The notes: generated by a model not told the origin, from the letters alone. DNA of 64,000 nt from Rugalucina vietnamica (GCA_964017185.1 OZ024870.1:35170139-35234138); one strand, 5' to 3'. Numbered from the stretch's first letter, positions 32,164 through 43,073 are shown. Translations and numbers: made by a program.

Positions 32164-32235
32164 GAGCCGCCGCATGGGAAAACCAACAATCTGCATAGGC
32201 GAAAACAAAGGCGCAGATCAGCTTCACAGTAACTG
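32164..32235. mobile_element. Truncated MITE family 1 copy
   Basis: Starts GAGCCGCCGCATGGGAAAAC and breaks off within the hairpin at about 32235, where unrelated GGGGAGAGTGTGGGAGGGG sequence follows. Confidence 0.85.
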
Positions 32236-33240
32236 CCCATGGGGGAGAGTGTGGGAGGGGTGTCCCCTCCCCTGGAAATTTTTGAAAAAATGACGCAATT
32301 TGGTGCATTCTGGGGCCTACCTTGAGGCTGTTTTAGGACTGTAGAAATCAAGGTTTATTGGTTAACTTTCATTGATTTTCTTTTTATCAAGACACAGTAA
32401 GTATACTTCTGGCTGTTCCAAGGGCTGTGTTCCAGGAAGTTAATATCTATTTTTCCATTTTTTATTTCTTTTGCAGGATTTTGTTCCTGGATTTACCATT
32501 TTCAGAGCCTTGAAGAGTTACAATGCTTCTTTAAGTTAAGGTCTATCTTGATTAAGGTAGCAAATTTCTGAAGGATATCTTATTATGTAAACAATATCTA
32601 ATTTTAACCAAAGTATTTCATCGATCTCAGTATGAATGAAATCATCAATTGGTTGTAAAACTGAAAACAAGGTAGCCATGTGGATGTAGGGTTTATAATT
32701 ACTTTTACCAAAAGCTAATACTTGCTACTAATATGCCCTTAAAGTCCTGGAAGATTTCTGGGCAAAGTTTTCTCTTGTGACGTAACAAAACATGAGCATG
32801 AATATACCTGTACACAAGATACAAGATAAATACTGTACCCTTTTCTTGGAATGCAAAAAGACTGCTGCCCTGGGACGGCTTTCTTTTTTTTTACTGGGTG
32901 GCGGCATTACTGTCAGCCTCATGAGCTGCGGCGAAATGAAGCATGTCAACAGAAAGCGTACGGGAAAATCTATGTACGCATCCTACGAGAAAATAAAGTG
33001 TAGTCTATTCGATAAGTGCGCGGTAAAATCGCAGTCCACCAGCACTCATATTTTTACATAAAATCAATGTAACTTGACTTCCGAAATTAGATAAATCTAC
33101 CCTCTGAATAAGTTGAACTGTTCAACCCGGTTTATTTCGGAGACATTTTGTAAACATTCAGTATTCACATATTTTCCAGTGACTCGACTCGTTAATATAT
33201 GTCATGACATCAGCGCATCGATTAGACCGATGACCTTGAC
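32236..33240. other. No feature recognised
   Basis: Short random frames only. The poly-T stretch at 32883-32891 and a few AT-rich tracts show nothing further. Confidence 0.4.
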
Positions 33241-33261
33241 GGACCTAAATGTAACTGTACT

Positions 33262-33416
33262 TGTTTATTTACGGTTCCAATCAGAGAAACCCGATTGCCA
33301 TTTCGATTGTATTACGGGAAAGTTTGTCATTCCGCGGAAATTCTCGTTTATTTACGGTTCCAATCCGAGAGACCCAATTTACCTTTACGGGAATGTTCGT
33401 CATTCCGCGGAAAAGT
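33262..33416. repeat. Two tandem ~85-bp units
   Basis: Each unit runs from TTTATTTACGGTTCCAATC to GTCATTCCGCGGAAA, at about 33262-33342 and 33347-33413, with several differences. Confidence 0.75.
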
Positions 33417-33429
33417 GTGTATTCTAACT

Positions 33430-34235
33430 CAAGTACACGCTTTTTGTAAACAAACATGAAACTGTAGGATTTTCTTGCATTTTTTGACGGGAAAATTTTA
33501 TGATCGGTCAAAAAAGTAGCCGGCGCGTCCTTCTGCTGTAGTCGGCGAATTTGCCGGGCGCCGGGGCTTGTGGAGAATTCTGGAAGGGATATTTTCTTAT
33601 ATCCATTCTTAATTGCTGTTTGAACGGTTTTTGCGTATGGCCACTGGTTCTTTGATTTGTTTGCGTGTGGAATAACTGATCCTTGTCACAAGAATTGCTT
33701 GGTCACTTACACTCATCCTCTCACTGCAGGTCCTGCAAAGGGCTTTACAAGTGTATTGGACAGTACTTAAAAACTGCTGAATCTGAATGGTTTACTGGTG
33801 ACACGCCAAATGACATTATTTCACCAGGGGGACAGACCATAAGTTGCAAATTAATGTTCATGAAATGCTCCACTTATGCCAAGACAGCATAAATTTCCAC
33901 AAGCTCAAGACAGTTTTGGTGGTGGTGGTCAGTTTTAGGTGCGCAATTATACCAGACCACCGTGATGCGCAATAAAGCCGGACTGCGCTGAACAAGTGAA
34001 CTGTTAGGGAATCCGAATGTTTGCTAAGAAATTGACAAGATTTCAGGAAAAGTATGTAACCTACATCATACTTGTAGGGCATATATTTATCAAATATAAG
34101 CTCTCCCTAGCTTGCAGACTGTTGCGCACATTTAATAAAGGGTCTCAGCCTCTGAAACTGTCCTCGATGGCGGGAATCGCCGGTGTATAAGCAACTTCTC
34201 ATGTCGGTAATTTTGTCCGGATTCCGGGACATCTC
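33430..34235. other. No gene recognised
   Basis: Includes a short GC-rich stretch (33520-33570, GCCGGGCGCCGGGGC) but no coding or RNA feature I can support. Confidence 0.4.
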
Positions 34236-34312
34236 GGCCCATAACAAACTCGGCCCATGACAAACTCGGCCCTTGACAAACTCGGCCCATACAAATTCGG
34301 CCCCTATCTACT
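34236..34312. repeat. Tandem ACAAACTCGGCCCATG units, left partner
   Basis: Four to five ~17-bp units. The reverse complement occurs at 47413-47516, followed on the inner side by similar sequence (CCCCTATCTACTAG against CCCCTATTTACAAT). Looks like the terminal repeat of an element whose other end is 13 kb away. Confidence 0.8.
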
Positions 34313-34425
34313 AGATACTATGCTGAGCACTATTGCTGAGCATTATATTTTTATAGGAAGTTATACACATATTGATTTGATTGAAAATATCATCTTAGTA
34401 TTATTTTTTTTGAAGATGATGTGAC

Positions 34426-34774
34426 GGGGAAGCGAGATAGCCGAGTGGTTAGCGCACTGGCTTCTTGTGCTAGAGGTCCCGAGTTCGATCCCCGCCGGCG
34501 GCGAGGAAAATTTGTTGGTCCGAGCTTGCTTCCCTTCGTGTCATTTGCAGGAATGACATGATACAGTGCACCGTCCTTCGGATCGGGACGTTAACTGGAG
34601 GCCCCCTGTGCAGGGACAGCCATCCCCTGTGCAGGTTAAAGATCCCTACACAGGTTCTATCCTCATGCATGTAGGCTCATCCTGCAAACACACCGGAGTG
34701 TACATTGTACACCTCCCAAGAATAATCAGAAATTGATTGATGGGAGTAACAGGAAAACAAAACAAAACAAAACG
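34426..34774 (+). mobile_element. tRNA-derived SINE
   Basis: tRNA-like head at 34426-34505: A box TAGCCGAGTGGTTAG, a paired anticodon arm (CTGGC/GCTAG) with loop TTCTTGT (CTT anticodon), and B box GAGTTCGATCC. The body contains CCTTCGGATCGGGACGTTAA, a block I associate with metazoan tRNA-SINEs, and duplicated CCCTGTGCAGG. The 3' tail is (AAAAC)n, ending exactly at the Gypsy LTR. Only one copy in the window. Confidence 0.85.
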
Positions 34775-35554
34775 TGCAGCGTGTTCCGAGCGGCTTGAAC
34801 ACTTATAAAAATGCGATGAGATGTAGTGAGCTAATTCGAGCCTGCCTAGCTCCTTTAGCTCCGTAAGGATATGACAACTTAAAGTGATAAAAAAATGATT
34901 ATTCCCAATTTAGACAGAGTTTCCTACTCCAAAAATGATTTGCGTGTGTCCCCTTAGATAACTTTCTAAGGTAAGCTCAACTTTGAATATTTTACAAAAT
35001 GATTGCAGTTGCATTTATAAAAACAAAAATCATCAAGAGTTATAAACATTGATTAGAATGAAAACAATATTGAATTACAGCTCACTTGGGCTCACTTATT
35101 TGGGATAGCTCCGTGAACGACTAGCTCAAAGATAAAACAGCTAAATGAGGCTCATTTCTACAGGAAGCATGAGCTGAAGATTGGGCTCCTTTCTGTTTCT
35201 TAGTATAAGTAATGTTATACTTTTTCTACAGAGTAGGAAAGCCAATATTTCAGGCACGTCTACGACTCTATAGAAATATTACCTTATTAATGCTGCAAGA
35301 TCTGGCATAGAAGTCCTTTACCGTGGCCAACTCCCAGCTTTTATACCTCTGTTTAATTGCCTTGCTGTTTTGATTGGATAATAAGACCTGTTCATCGACT
35401 GGTCAGTTGAAAACGAAAGTAGACATTTGATTGGTTAATTTCGTGATCATTTCATTGGTCAAAGAAGTCGCAATTTCAATCCGTTTTGGTGATCAAGCTC
35501 TACCACTGAATGTATACACTTTCTGTGTACTGTATTGAGGCTTTTTTTGTCACA
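34775..35554 (-). repeat. Gypsy 3' LTR
   Basis: 780 bp; begins TGCAGCG and ends GTCACA on the plus strand, i.e. TGTGAC...CGCTGCA on the element strand. A purine-rich GGCGTGGGTAA (complement of 35555-35565), the likely polypurine tract, precedes it. Confidence 0.93.
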
Positions 35555-35663
35555 TTACCCACGCCTCGAAATACATCCGTCCCGGATGGTATAATAAGAA
35601 AAGAAAATCATAGTCATATCTCTTTATCTGAAACAACAACAAAAAGAAACATAGAGTTACCTA

Positions 35664-37733
35664 CTAGTACTTTGTAATGTAATCAGAAAGCCAATATGGG
35701 GGTCTTCGTGTTCTTTGCATATTTTCTGAAGCCCAATCCCCACTCACACCTTCCATGCCTATGATTACATCATTGTTTGTGTTTGTTTCTTTCACTGAAT
35801 CAATTGTGCTTTCTGGCTCATTATTTTGTCTATCTGAAATCAAATCTTCATGTTCCAGCCTTTGACTCCTTTTCAATCTCATTCTGTCAATATGTATTAC
35901 TTGTGGTTTCCCTCTTTGACCACAGTTTACCTTAAAGGTAACATCTGTACACTTTTCAAGTATTTTGAAAGGACCTTTCCAACGATTTGTCAGTTTCGGA
36001 GACTGACCAGGAAGATATCTGGGAAAGTACACATACACTTCATCATCTTTATTGAACTTTTGCCAACTGAGCTTCAAGTCGTGAAGTGATTTTTGTCTCA
36101 ACATAGCTCCCGGAACATGGTTTCTTACACAACTGTATGCCTCTTCGAGCTTTTCTTTGAGTGCCCATGCCCACTGGTTCTCTGGGATACTTCTGATACT
36201 AGACGGCATTTCATACATGATATCCAAAGGTGTAGACACTTCTCTACCAAGCATGAGATAGTTTGGGCTGAATCCAGTTGTTTCATGCTCCGCTGATCTA
36301 TATGCCATAGTCAGAAATGGTAAGTGCTCATCCCAGTCAGATTGATGATTGTTTATGTAAGATTTCAACATTCTCACCAGTGTTTTATTGAAACGCTCTA
36401 CCATTCCATCCGACTGTGGGTGATACGGAGTTGTGCGTGTTTTCTTTATATGCAGCACTTTACACATCTCTAAGAAGAGCTGACTCTCATATTGCCGACC
36501 CTGATCTGAATGTATGATGTATGGCACACCAAATCTTGATACAACTTCTCTAACGATAATATCTGCTACCGTTCTTGCCTCCATATTGGGCATCGGAAAT
36601 GCTTCTGTCCACTTGGTGTAGTAATCTGATACCACCAAAATATATCTGTTGCCTTTATCGGTAACAGGTAGCTCACCCAATATATCTGTTGCAATCCTTT
36701 CCATTGGTCTACTAGCTCCTACAATTTGCATAGGGGCTCTGGGTGTTTTGAGAGGACCTTTACTTTTCTGGCATTTTTCACAACCAGCAACATAGTGTCT
36801 CACATCCCGCTGTAGACCTGGCCAGTAATATGATTGGCGTACTTTGCTTAGTGTCTTTTTGATCCCTAGATGTCCAGCTGTTTGGTGATCATGACAGTAT
36901 GACAGAACCTTCCTTCTTTCACTTAATGGTACTATAGCCTGCAATATGGTACCTTTTTGATCTTCCCATTTTCTGTATAGAATTTCATTTTCTATATCTA
37001 ACATTTGTCTTTGTGCCCACAAAGCTTTTACTACCGAACCCTGTGAGCTCATTGCTGATCTTCCCGGATTGATGCCGCCTTTTATCCACTGTGTGACTGT
37101 AGAAATTTCCTTATCACTTTGTTGAAGTTCCTTCAGGGATTCTTTACTAGTCACGTCTTGTTGTCTGTTGGTCTCATTTCCATCAAACATGGCACTTAGC
37201 GTTTCTTTCATTTCCTTTCCTCTGCACTGTCCACAGCTATGCCTACTCAGTGCATCAGCATTTTTATGCTGAGTACCCGGTCGATGCTGGATTTCCATGT
37301 CATAGGTTGATAGAACCTCAATCCATTTTGCAAGCTGTCCTTCTGGATTCTTAAAATTGAGCAACCATCTCAATGAGCCATGATCCGTTCTTACTTTGAA
37401 TCTTTTTCCGTACAGATAATGTCGGAAATATTTAACAAAGTGTACTACAGCTAAGAGCTCTTTCCTTGTCACACAATACTTTCGCTCTGATTTTGTGAGA
37501 GCTCTGCTAGCATATGCAACGACCTTTTCTTGACCTTCAATATTTTGTGATAGTACAGCACCAATTGCTGTGTTGCTTGCATCTGTGTCAAGAATAAATG
37601 GCTCATCAAAATTTGGAAAACTCAAAATTGGAGCCTGTGTTAGCTTTGATTTTAATGTTTCAAAAGCTGCTTGACAATCTTCTGTCCAGACGAATTTCTG
37701 TTTCTTTTCTGTCAACTTATTGAGGGGTTTCAC
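35664..37733 (-). CDS. Gypsy pol, RNase H and integrase part
   Basis: 689 codons. RNase H: LDTDASNTAIGAVLSQ, LLAVVHFVKYFRHYLYG, and TDHGSLRWLLNFKNPEGQ, ending HKNADALSRH. Integrase: an HHCC zinc domain (H..H.G.LG...... C..C), the catalytic core with Asp in ATDILGELP, Asp in IIHSDQGRQYES and Glu in MVERFNKTL, then a GPY/F-like segment (NRWKGPFKIL). No chromodomain is seen. The frame ends near the 3' LTR. It joins the RT frame only across a one-base frameshift. Confidence 0.93.
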   Translation of the reverse strand: MKPLNKLTEKKQKFVWTEDCQAAFETLKSKLTQAPILSFPNFDEPFILDTDASNTAIGAVLSQNIEGQEKVVAYASRALTKSERKYCVTRKELLAVVHFVKYFRHYLYGKRFKVRTDHGSLRWLLNFKNPEGQLAKWIEVLSTYDMEIQHRPGTQHKNADALSRHSCGQCRGKEMKETLSAMFDGNETNRQQDVTSKESLKELQQSDKEISTVTQWIKGGINPGRSAMSSQGSVVKALWAQRQMLDIENEILYRKWEDQKGTILQAIVPLSERRKVLSYCHDHQTAGHLGIKKTLSKVRQSYYWPGLQRDVRHYVAGCEKCQKSKGPLKTPRAPMQIVGASRPMERIATDILGELPVTDKGNRYILVVSDYYTKWTEAFPMPNMEARTVADIIVREVVSRFGVPYIIHSDQGRQYESQLFLEMCKVLHIKKTRTTPYHPQSDGMVERFNKTLVRMLKSYINNHQSDWDEHLPFLTMAYRSAEHETTGFSPNYLMLGREVSTPLDIMYEMPSSIRSIPENQWAWALKEKLEEAYSCVRNHVPGAMLRQKSLHDLKLSWQKFNKDDEVYVYFPRYLPGQSPKLTNRWKGPFKILEKCTDVTFKVNCGQRGKPQVIHIDRMRLKRSQRLEHEDLISDRQNNEPESTIDSVKETNTNNDVIIGMEGVSGDWASENMQRTRRPPYWLSDYITKY

Positions 37734-37797
37734 AATGCTGGCAAATCCTTCGGTATAGCGTCTATAATAACTACAGAGCCCTACAAATGAGCGTACT

Positions 37798-39096
37798 TCA
37801 GTAATATTGCTTGGCTCCTTCCATTCTTTGACAATCTCTATTTTTTTTTGGATCTGTAGCTATGCCCTCTTTGGATATAATATGACCGAGGAATTCGACC
37901 TGCTCCGCAAAAATATGGCACTTCTTAGCTTTCAATTTCAAGCCTGCGGATGACAGTCTGTTGAATACTGTCTCCAGATTCTGAAGCATTTCATCGAAAG
38001 ACTTGGCTATCACAATTATGTCATCAAGGTATATGAGACAGATGTCCCACTGTAGCCCTGATAACACGGTCTCCATGAGCCTTTCGAATGTGGCAGGTGA
38101 ATTGCACAAGCCAAATGGCATAACGCGGAACTGGTATAATCCTCTTTTTGTAGCAAACGCGGTTTTCGGCTTGTCTTCTGGCTCCAGCTCAACTTGCCAA
38201 TATCCTGAGCACAGGTCTAGCGTTGAAAACCATTGTGCTCCAGATAAATGGTCGAGTGAATCATCTATCCTGGGTAGAGGGTACGCATCTTTCACTGTCA
38301 ACTCATTTAATTTCCGATAATCAACACAAAAACGTGTTGTGCCATCTTTCTTTCTAGCGAACACCACTCCTGCTGACCAAGGACTCACTGATGGCTCAAT
38401 AACATCACGTTCTAACATATCGTCTATGTGTTGATCCACCTCTTGTTTCATATGCACTGGTATTCTGCGTAGAGGTTGCTTTACGGGTGGTCTATCATTG
38501 GTCTTGATGCCATGTCTCACTATGCCCGTTTTTCCCAGCTCTTTATCATTGTTGGCAAATAGGCTACTATGTTTCAAAAGTAGCTTTTCAACTTGCTCTG
38601 TTTGCTTTTTAGTAATTTGCGGACTCATTTTCTTTAACAGGTCCTTAACAGCTGGTAACAGGCCCTTTTTGTAAGTACGCTGTTCATTAGAATCCATGAC
38701 TTTGTCTACTGGGCTCATTGATGCCACAAATGTTCCTGAGTGTATGGTTTGTACATCCTGTGACAAATTCATGATTCTTAAAGGGACTTTCTTGCTATTG
38801 TCAACTAAGGTTTTTGCTACTAAGCCATGGTCTGAATTTGTAAAGGTTTCCTCTGGCTCCACCAGGCTCACCCCTTTTGGCAAATAATCATTCTCTGGGA
38901 TTTTCACATCTCCATAGATAATTATCTCAGATCGTGGAGGTATGCTGCATGTTTCCCCTACAGATATTCGATAGCAGCCTATCGATCCCTCAGAAAGCAT
39001 TGGGATTTCATCTGAGCCTATTAGCAATTTCTTGTTTACAATGTCCACTTTACATTTGTATTTACTGAAGAAATCTAGCCCTATCACTCCATCCAT
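37798..39096 (-). CDS. Gypsy pol, protease end and reverse transcriptase
   Basis: Starts with the C-terminal half of the aspartic protease (VIGLDFFSKY), then RT: FCVDYRKLNELTVKDAYPLP, STLDLCSGYWQV with a catalytic Asp, MPFGLCNSPATFERLM, LIYLDDIIV with the YLDD pair, and EFLGHIISKEGI. It ends abruptly at a T9 run (37841-37849), where a single-base length change throws RNase H into another frame. This may be a real lesion or a homopolymer sequencing error. Confidence 0.92.
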   Translation of the reverse strand: MDGVIGLDFFSKYKCKVDIVNKKLLIGSDEIPMLSEGSIGCYRISVGETCSIPPRSEIIIYGDVKIPENDYLPKGVSLVEPEETFTNSDHGLVAKTLVDNSKKVPLRIMNLSQDVQTIHSGTFVASMSPVDKVMDSNEQRTYKKGLLPAVKDLLKKMSPQITKKQTEQVEKLLLKHSSLFANNDKELGKTGIVRHGIKTNDRPPVKQPLRRIPVHMKQEVDQHIDDMLERDVIEPSVSPWSAGVVFARKKDGTTRFCVDYRKLNELTVKDAYPLPRIDDSLDHLSGAQWFSTLDLCSGYWQVELEPEDKPKTAFATKRGLYQFRVMPFGLCNSPATFERLMETVLSGLQWDICLIYLDDIIVIAKSFDEMLQNLETVFNRLSSAGLKLKAKKCHIFAEQVEFLGHIISKEGIATDPKKNRDCQRMEGAKQYY

Positions 39097-40718
39097 TGCA
39101 ATGTTGCAATTGCCAGCTCTTGTTTGTACATCTTTTGTCCGATTTTAAGGCTTAATTCCGTTTTCCCTGCTACTTTAATGGGTTCATTCGTTGCTGACAG
39201 TATTTCCTTTCTGACCGCATCTAAACCACTATCACCGCCAAGTGAGCTCTTTACTGAGTTGTACAGATTTGTGTTTAAAATTGTCAGAGTAGCTCCAGTG
39301 TCAACAAGCAATTTGACATTCTTCTCACAAATCTGAGCAGTTACAAATAATCCAGAATTTTCTGTGCTCCTTTTTATTCCAGTTTGTTTTCCTGGTTTGT
39401 TTTGGAAAGGACCTTGATTTGCTCTCTGCAATCCTCGACCTCGGCCACGACCTGGACCCCCTCTACTAGATTGATTCTTAAAGTAACAATCCCTGCCGAT
39501 GTGATTTGTCCGACCACATATATTACAGCTCATTTTAGAATTGCTCTGTCTTGTTTCTGTCCGTGGTGCTGTTTGACTCCGTCTCTGAGACTTCAAGTCA
39601 TTAATTTCTTTCTGCAGGTCTTCTAATCGGCTCATTAACTTCTGGAAATCTTTCTTTGACTGCTCCGTTTCTGTCGCATCTACTGGGCGTAGGTAACCCT
39701 TGAGCTCCTTATTCTGCTCTTCCACTTTGACAAATGCCTCCAACTCTACTGCCTGCCGAATAGCATCATTAAGTGTCGCTGGCTTAGACTGCTTGATTCT
39801 CAAACGCATATCAGAGCTTATAAGAGCATCTATAAAATACTCTTTTGCCAAAGTTTCCTTGACATCATATGGAGCAGTTGGATATGCGAGGTTTGTTAAT
39901 CGTCTTATGCTTTGGCCTAGCTCTGGCAAACTATCTGTGGCTCTTTGTTTTCTCTCTCGTAGCTGGGCTCTGTGTAGCTCCATTTGATTTGGTGGAGAGA
40001 ATCGCTCATTCAATGCCGTAATGAGCTCTCCATACTTCTTTGGGAGGCCTCCTGCTAGGTCTCCTAACACTGATTGTGCTTGGCCGCGAAGTGACACAGC
40101 CAAGTACATTGCTTTTCCTTCGTCACTCCAATGTCCCAATGATGCACAAGCTTCGAAGTGTGACTTGTAGTCCAACCAAGATGATGTTCCATCGTATGTA
40201 GATGGCTTGATCAACACAGGCGGCCTGTTACTTTTCTCATTTGTCTTACACTTGATTTGTGATTGACTGTCAGTTGTGAGCTCTCCTGTTTTATTTTCAC
40301 TGGAGCGCTCCTTTCCATACCCAGTTTGATCTGACCTTGATAGGTTTTTATCACCTGACGGAGCTGGGTCTGGTGAGCCAAGGGAGCTGCTCAATTTTGG
40401 TGGAGGTTTCTTGTCTTCCTGAGCCACCGTCAGTGCTGTGAGCTTGGTCATTAACAAATCCATTTCCTGCATTCTGCAACGGTTATTTTCACGCATTTCT
40501 TCTCTTAGCTCCGCATTTTCTTTCCTTAATGTCTCTATCATTTGATACATCAGCAGTGCATCGTCATTGCGTCCTTCAGAGCTCCCTAATGAGCCATGGG
40601 GCGGCTCTTTTCCTTTCCTTTCCCATGATTCTGAGCGTACTTTCTCCATCAAAGACATTTCTTCCTCCCTCCATTCAATTAATGGATCTAGCTCCTTGAA
40701 GAAGTCTTTGGCTGCCAT
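39084..40718 (-). CDS. Gypsy gag with zinc knuckle and start of protease
   Basis: 544 codons. Acidic and coiled-coil N-terminus (about residues 60-95); capsid-like region around YDGTSSWLDYKSHFEACASL (residues 170-330); second coiled coil (360-380); CCHC knuckle CNICGRTNHIGRDC at about 395; Arg/Gly stretch; then protease LLVDTGATLTIL with the catalytic DTG. The frame is lost inside the protease, overlapping the pol frame by 13 bases. A -1 shift here would connect them, but mid-protease is an unusual place for a programmed shift. Confidence 0.92.
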   Translation of the reverse strand: MAAKDFFKELDPLIEWREEEMSLMEKVRSESWERKGKEPPHGSLGSSEGRNDDALLMYQMIETLRKENAELREEMRENNRCRMQEMDLLMTKLTALTVAQEDKKPPPKLSSSLGSPDPAPSGDKNLSRSDQTGYGKERSSENKTGELTTDSQSQIKCKTNEKSNRPPVLIKPSTYDGTSSWLDYKSHFEACASLGHWSDEGKAMYLAVSLRGQAQSVLGDLAGGLPKKYGELITALNERFSPPNQMELHRAQLRERKQRATDSLPELGQSIRRLTNLAYPTAPYDVKETLAKEYFIDALISSDMRLRIKQSKPATLNDAIRQAVELEAFVKVEEQNKELKGYLRPVDATETEQSKKDFQKLMSRLEDLQKEINDLKSQRRSQTAPRTETRQSNSKMSCNICGRTNHIGRDCYFKNQSSRGGPGRGRGRGLQRANQGPFQNKPGKQTGIKRSTENSGLFVTAQICEKNVKLLVDTGATLTILNTNLYNSVKSSLGGDSGLDAVRKEILSATNEPIKVAGKTELSLKIGQKMYKQELAIATLQWME

Positions 40719-40786
40719 CTTGTTTTATCGTATAATTCTTGTTTAAGAGCTTAGTATCCCACCGCTGCCACCAAAAACTTGTGACG

Positions 40787-41566
40787 TGCAGCGTGTTCCG
40801 AGCGGCTTGAACACTTATAAAAATGCGATGAGATGTAGTGAGCTAATTCGAGCCTGCCTAGCTCCTTTAGCTCCGTAAGGATATGACAACTTAAAGTGAT
40901 AAAAAAAATGATTATTCCCAATTTAGACAGAGTTTCCTACTCCAAAAATGATTTGCGTGTGTCCCCTTAGATAACTTTCTAAGGTAAGCTCAACTTTGAA
41001 TATTTTACAAAATGATTGCAGTTGCATTTATAAAAACAAAAATCATCAAGAGTTATAAACATTGATTAGAATGAAAACAATATTGAATTACAGCTCACTT
41101 GGGCTCACTTATTTGGGAAAGCTCCGTGAACGACTAGCTCAAAGATAAAACAGCTAAATGAGGCTCATTTCTACAGGAAGCATGAGCTGAAGATTGGGCT
41201 CCTTTCTGTTTCTTAGTATAAGTAATGTTATACTTTTTCTACAGAGTAGGAAAGCCAATATTTCAGGCACGTCTACGACTCTATAGAAATATTACCTTAT
41301 TAATGCTGCAAGATCTGGCATAGAAGTCCTTTACCGTGGCCAACTCCCAGCTTTTATACCTCTGGTTAATTGTCTTGCTGTTTTGATTGGATAATAAGAC
41401 CTGTTCATCGACTGGTCAGTTGAAAACGAAAGTAGACATTTGATTGGTTAATTTCGTGATCATTTCATTGGTCAAAGAAGTCGCTATTTCAATCCGTTTT
41501 GGTAATCAAGCTCTACCACTGAATGTATACACTTTCTGTGTACTGTATTGAGGCTTTTTTGTCACA
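40787..41566 (-). repeat. Gypsy 5' LTR
   Basis: 780 bp, TGTGAC...CGCTGCA on the element strand. Just inside lies TGGTGGCAGCGGTGGGAT (complement of about 40754-40774), a candidate primer-binding site; the matching tRNA was not identified. Confidence 0.93.
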
Positions 41567-42116
41567 ATGACACATATTATAGCAACTCCAGGCTGCTTTC
41601 AAATCCATATTCTCAATGAATTATGATTGGTATTTGACAAACAACTTCAAGTAGGACATGTAATGCAGAGATTGTCATTACGCTCAGTTTTTTATCGATG
41701 ATGGGCATAGTTGAAAGAAAGAAAAAAGGAGAGAGAAAAATGGATGTAAGTATTATATGTAAAAGAAAGCCAGTCAATTAAAAAAGAATGACCATACACC
41801 TGACCAGTAATTGGACAATGGCAGTATTTGTTTGGACGAAGAACTCAGTCAATTATTACTGAACAAACCAATATAATTATCACGCTGTGACAGTTCAGGA
41901 GGGTGTAACACCCCCCCCCCCTTGAGTCCCGAATACTCTTTAATTTTTGCCCTGAGTCCAGAATACTACTTACCACAAAAATTGCAGCCAAACGGGTAAA
42001 ATAATAATATGAAATAAAGGCACACTGCCTTAGCCGCAAACACACACGCTAAACCTTTTGCTAGAAACGTTTGTTGATTAACTTAATTTAATCGTTACCG
42101 TCATCGTCAAGTGAAG
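41567..42116. other. No gene recognised
   Basis: Flank of the Gypsy element; contains a C10 run near 41911. Nothing else supported. Confidence 0.4.
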
Positions 42117-42158
42117 TAGTGTCAATTTGGTGTGACACCAGTAAACCATTCAGACTCC
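42117..42158 (+). mobile_element. Isolated 3' end of a CR1/Jockey-like LINE
   Basis: TTTGGTGTGACACCAGTAAAC followed by CATTCAGA closely matches the 3' tail of the LINE at 45771-47265 (GGCGTGTCACCAGTAAAC...ATTCAG). A severely 5'-truncated copy. Confidence 0.65.
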
Positions 42159-42244
42159 GTGACTATCCAGCTGTCCAGTGGGAGAATACCAGACTATTTT
42201 GATTTGATATGAAAGAGATAGTTCTCAGCTCCCTGCTCCCTGGT

Positions 42245-42925
42245 TCACCATTTAGGTAGGTGGAGGTTGGAGGCATGTAGGCATGTAGGTAGGTAGGTAG
42301 GTAGGTACGTAGGTACGTAGGTAGGTGAGTAGATGTAGGTGGGTTGGTTAATAGATGTAGGCAGGTAGGTTAGACTGGTTGGTAGGTGGTAGGTCGGAGG
42401 GTGGAGGAAGACAGTAAGGTGGTTGGATGGGGGAAGGTGGGTGGATGAGTGGAGGTAGGTAAGTAGGTGGTAGGTAGTTAGGGGTGGAAGTACGTAGGTA
42501 GGTGGGTGGCGGATGTAGGTAGATTAGTAAGGTATGTAGGTGAGTGGGTTGAGGTAACTAGGTAGGTAGGTGGGTTGGGGTAGGTAGGTAGGTGGAGGTA
42601 GGTAAGTAGGTCGGAAGATAGGTAGCTGGATGTGATGAATTGGTGGTGGGTGTAGGTAGTTATATAGGTAGATGGATGGGTGGGGGTAGGTAGGTAGGTA
42701 GGTAGGTAGCTAGGTATGTAGGTAGGTAGGTAGGTGGGTGGGTGGATGTGTGTGTGGGTGGAGGTAGGTAGGTACCGGTAGGTCGGAAGATAGGTAGCTG
42801 GATGTGATGAATGGGTGGTGGGTGTAGGTAGGTAGGGGGTGGAGGTAGGTAGGCAAGTAGGTGGGTGGAGGTAGGTAGGTAGGAAGGTGGTAAGGTAGGT
42901 TAGTTGGTTGGTAGGTAGGTAGTAG
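42245..42925. repeat. (GTAG)n satellite
   Basis: Degenerate GTAG/GTGG tetranucleotide array with a longer internal duplication: GTCGGAAGATAGGTAGCTGG at about 42611 and about 42782. Confidence 0.95.
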
Positions 42926-42995
42926 ATCAGCTGGCTAGCCGTCACTCCGCTCCACTTCGGTACCTCGTTCCACTTTCGCTAGACGGCTTAGCTTA

Positions 42996-43073
42996 GGTTG
43001 CCTTTAAACTATGGTCGAACACATTATGGATTTTGGTTGCCTTTAAACTATGGTCGAACACATTATGGATTTT
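42996..43073. repeat. 39-bp tandem duplication
   Basis: GGTTGCCTTTAAACTATGGT... is present twice, head to tail, at 42996 and 43035. Confidence 0.92.

Larger units (their letters stand above)
34775..41566 (-). mobile_element. Ty3/Gypsy LTR retrotransposon, young
   Basis: Two 780-bp LTRs bracket gag, protease, RT, RNase H and integrase in Ty3/Gypsy order on the minus strand. The LTRs differ by about five substitutions and two homopolymer-length changes, so insertion is recent. Two reading-frame breaks are visible (protease at about 39090, RT/RNase H at about 37845). The left LTR begins right after a SINE tail. I see no matching 4-6-bp target duplication at 34770-34774 and 41567-41571. Confidence 0.95.

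Noticed and set aside
33113..33449. Two overlapping plus-strand frames with a repeated FIYGSNPRDPI-like peptide
   Set aside because: The repetition reflects an ~85-bp tandem DNA duplication; no further coding evidence.
42478..42945. 155-codon minus-strand open frame rich in Pro, Thr and Tyr
   Set aside because: Translation of the (GTAG)n satellite; no start context, no domain, period-4 composition explains it.
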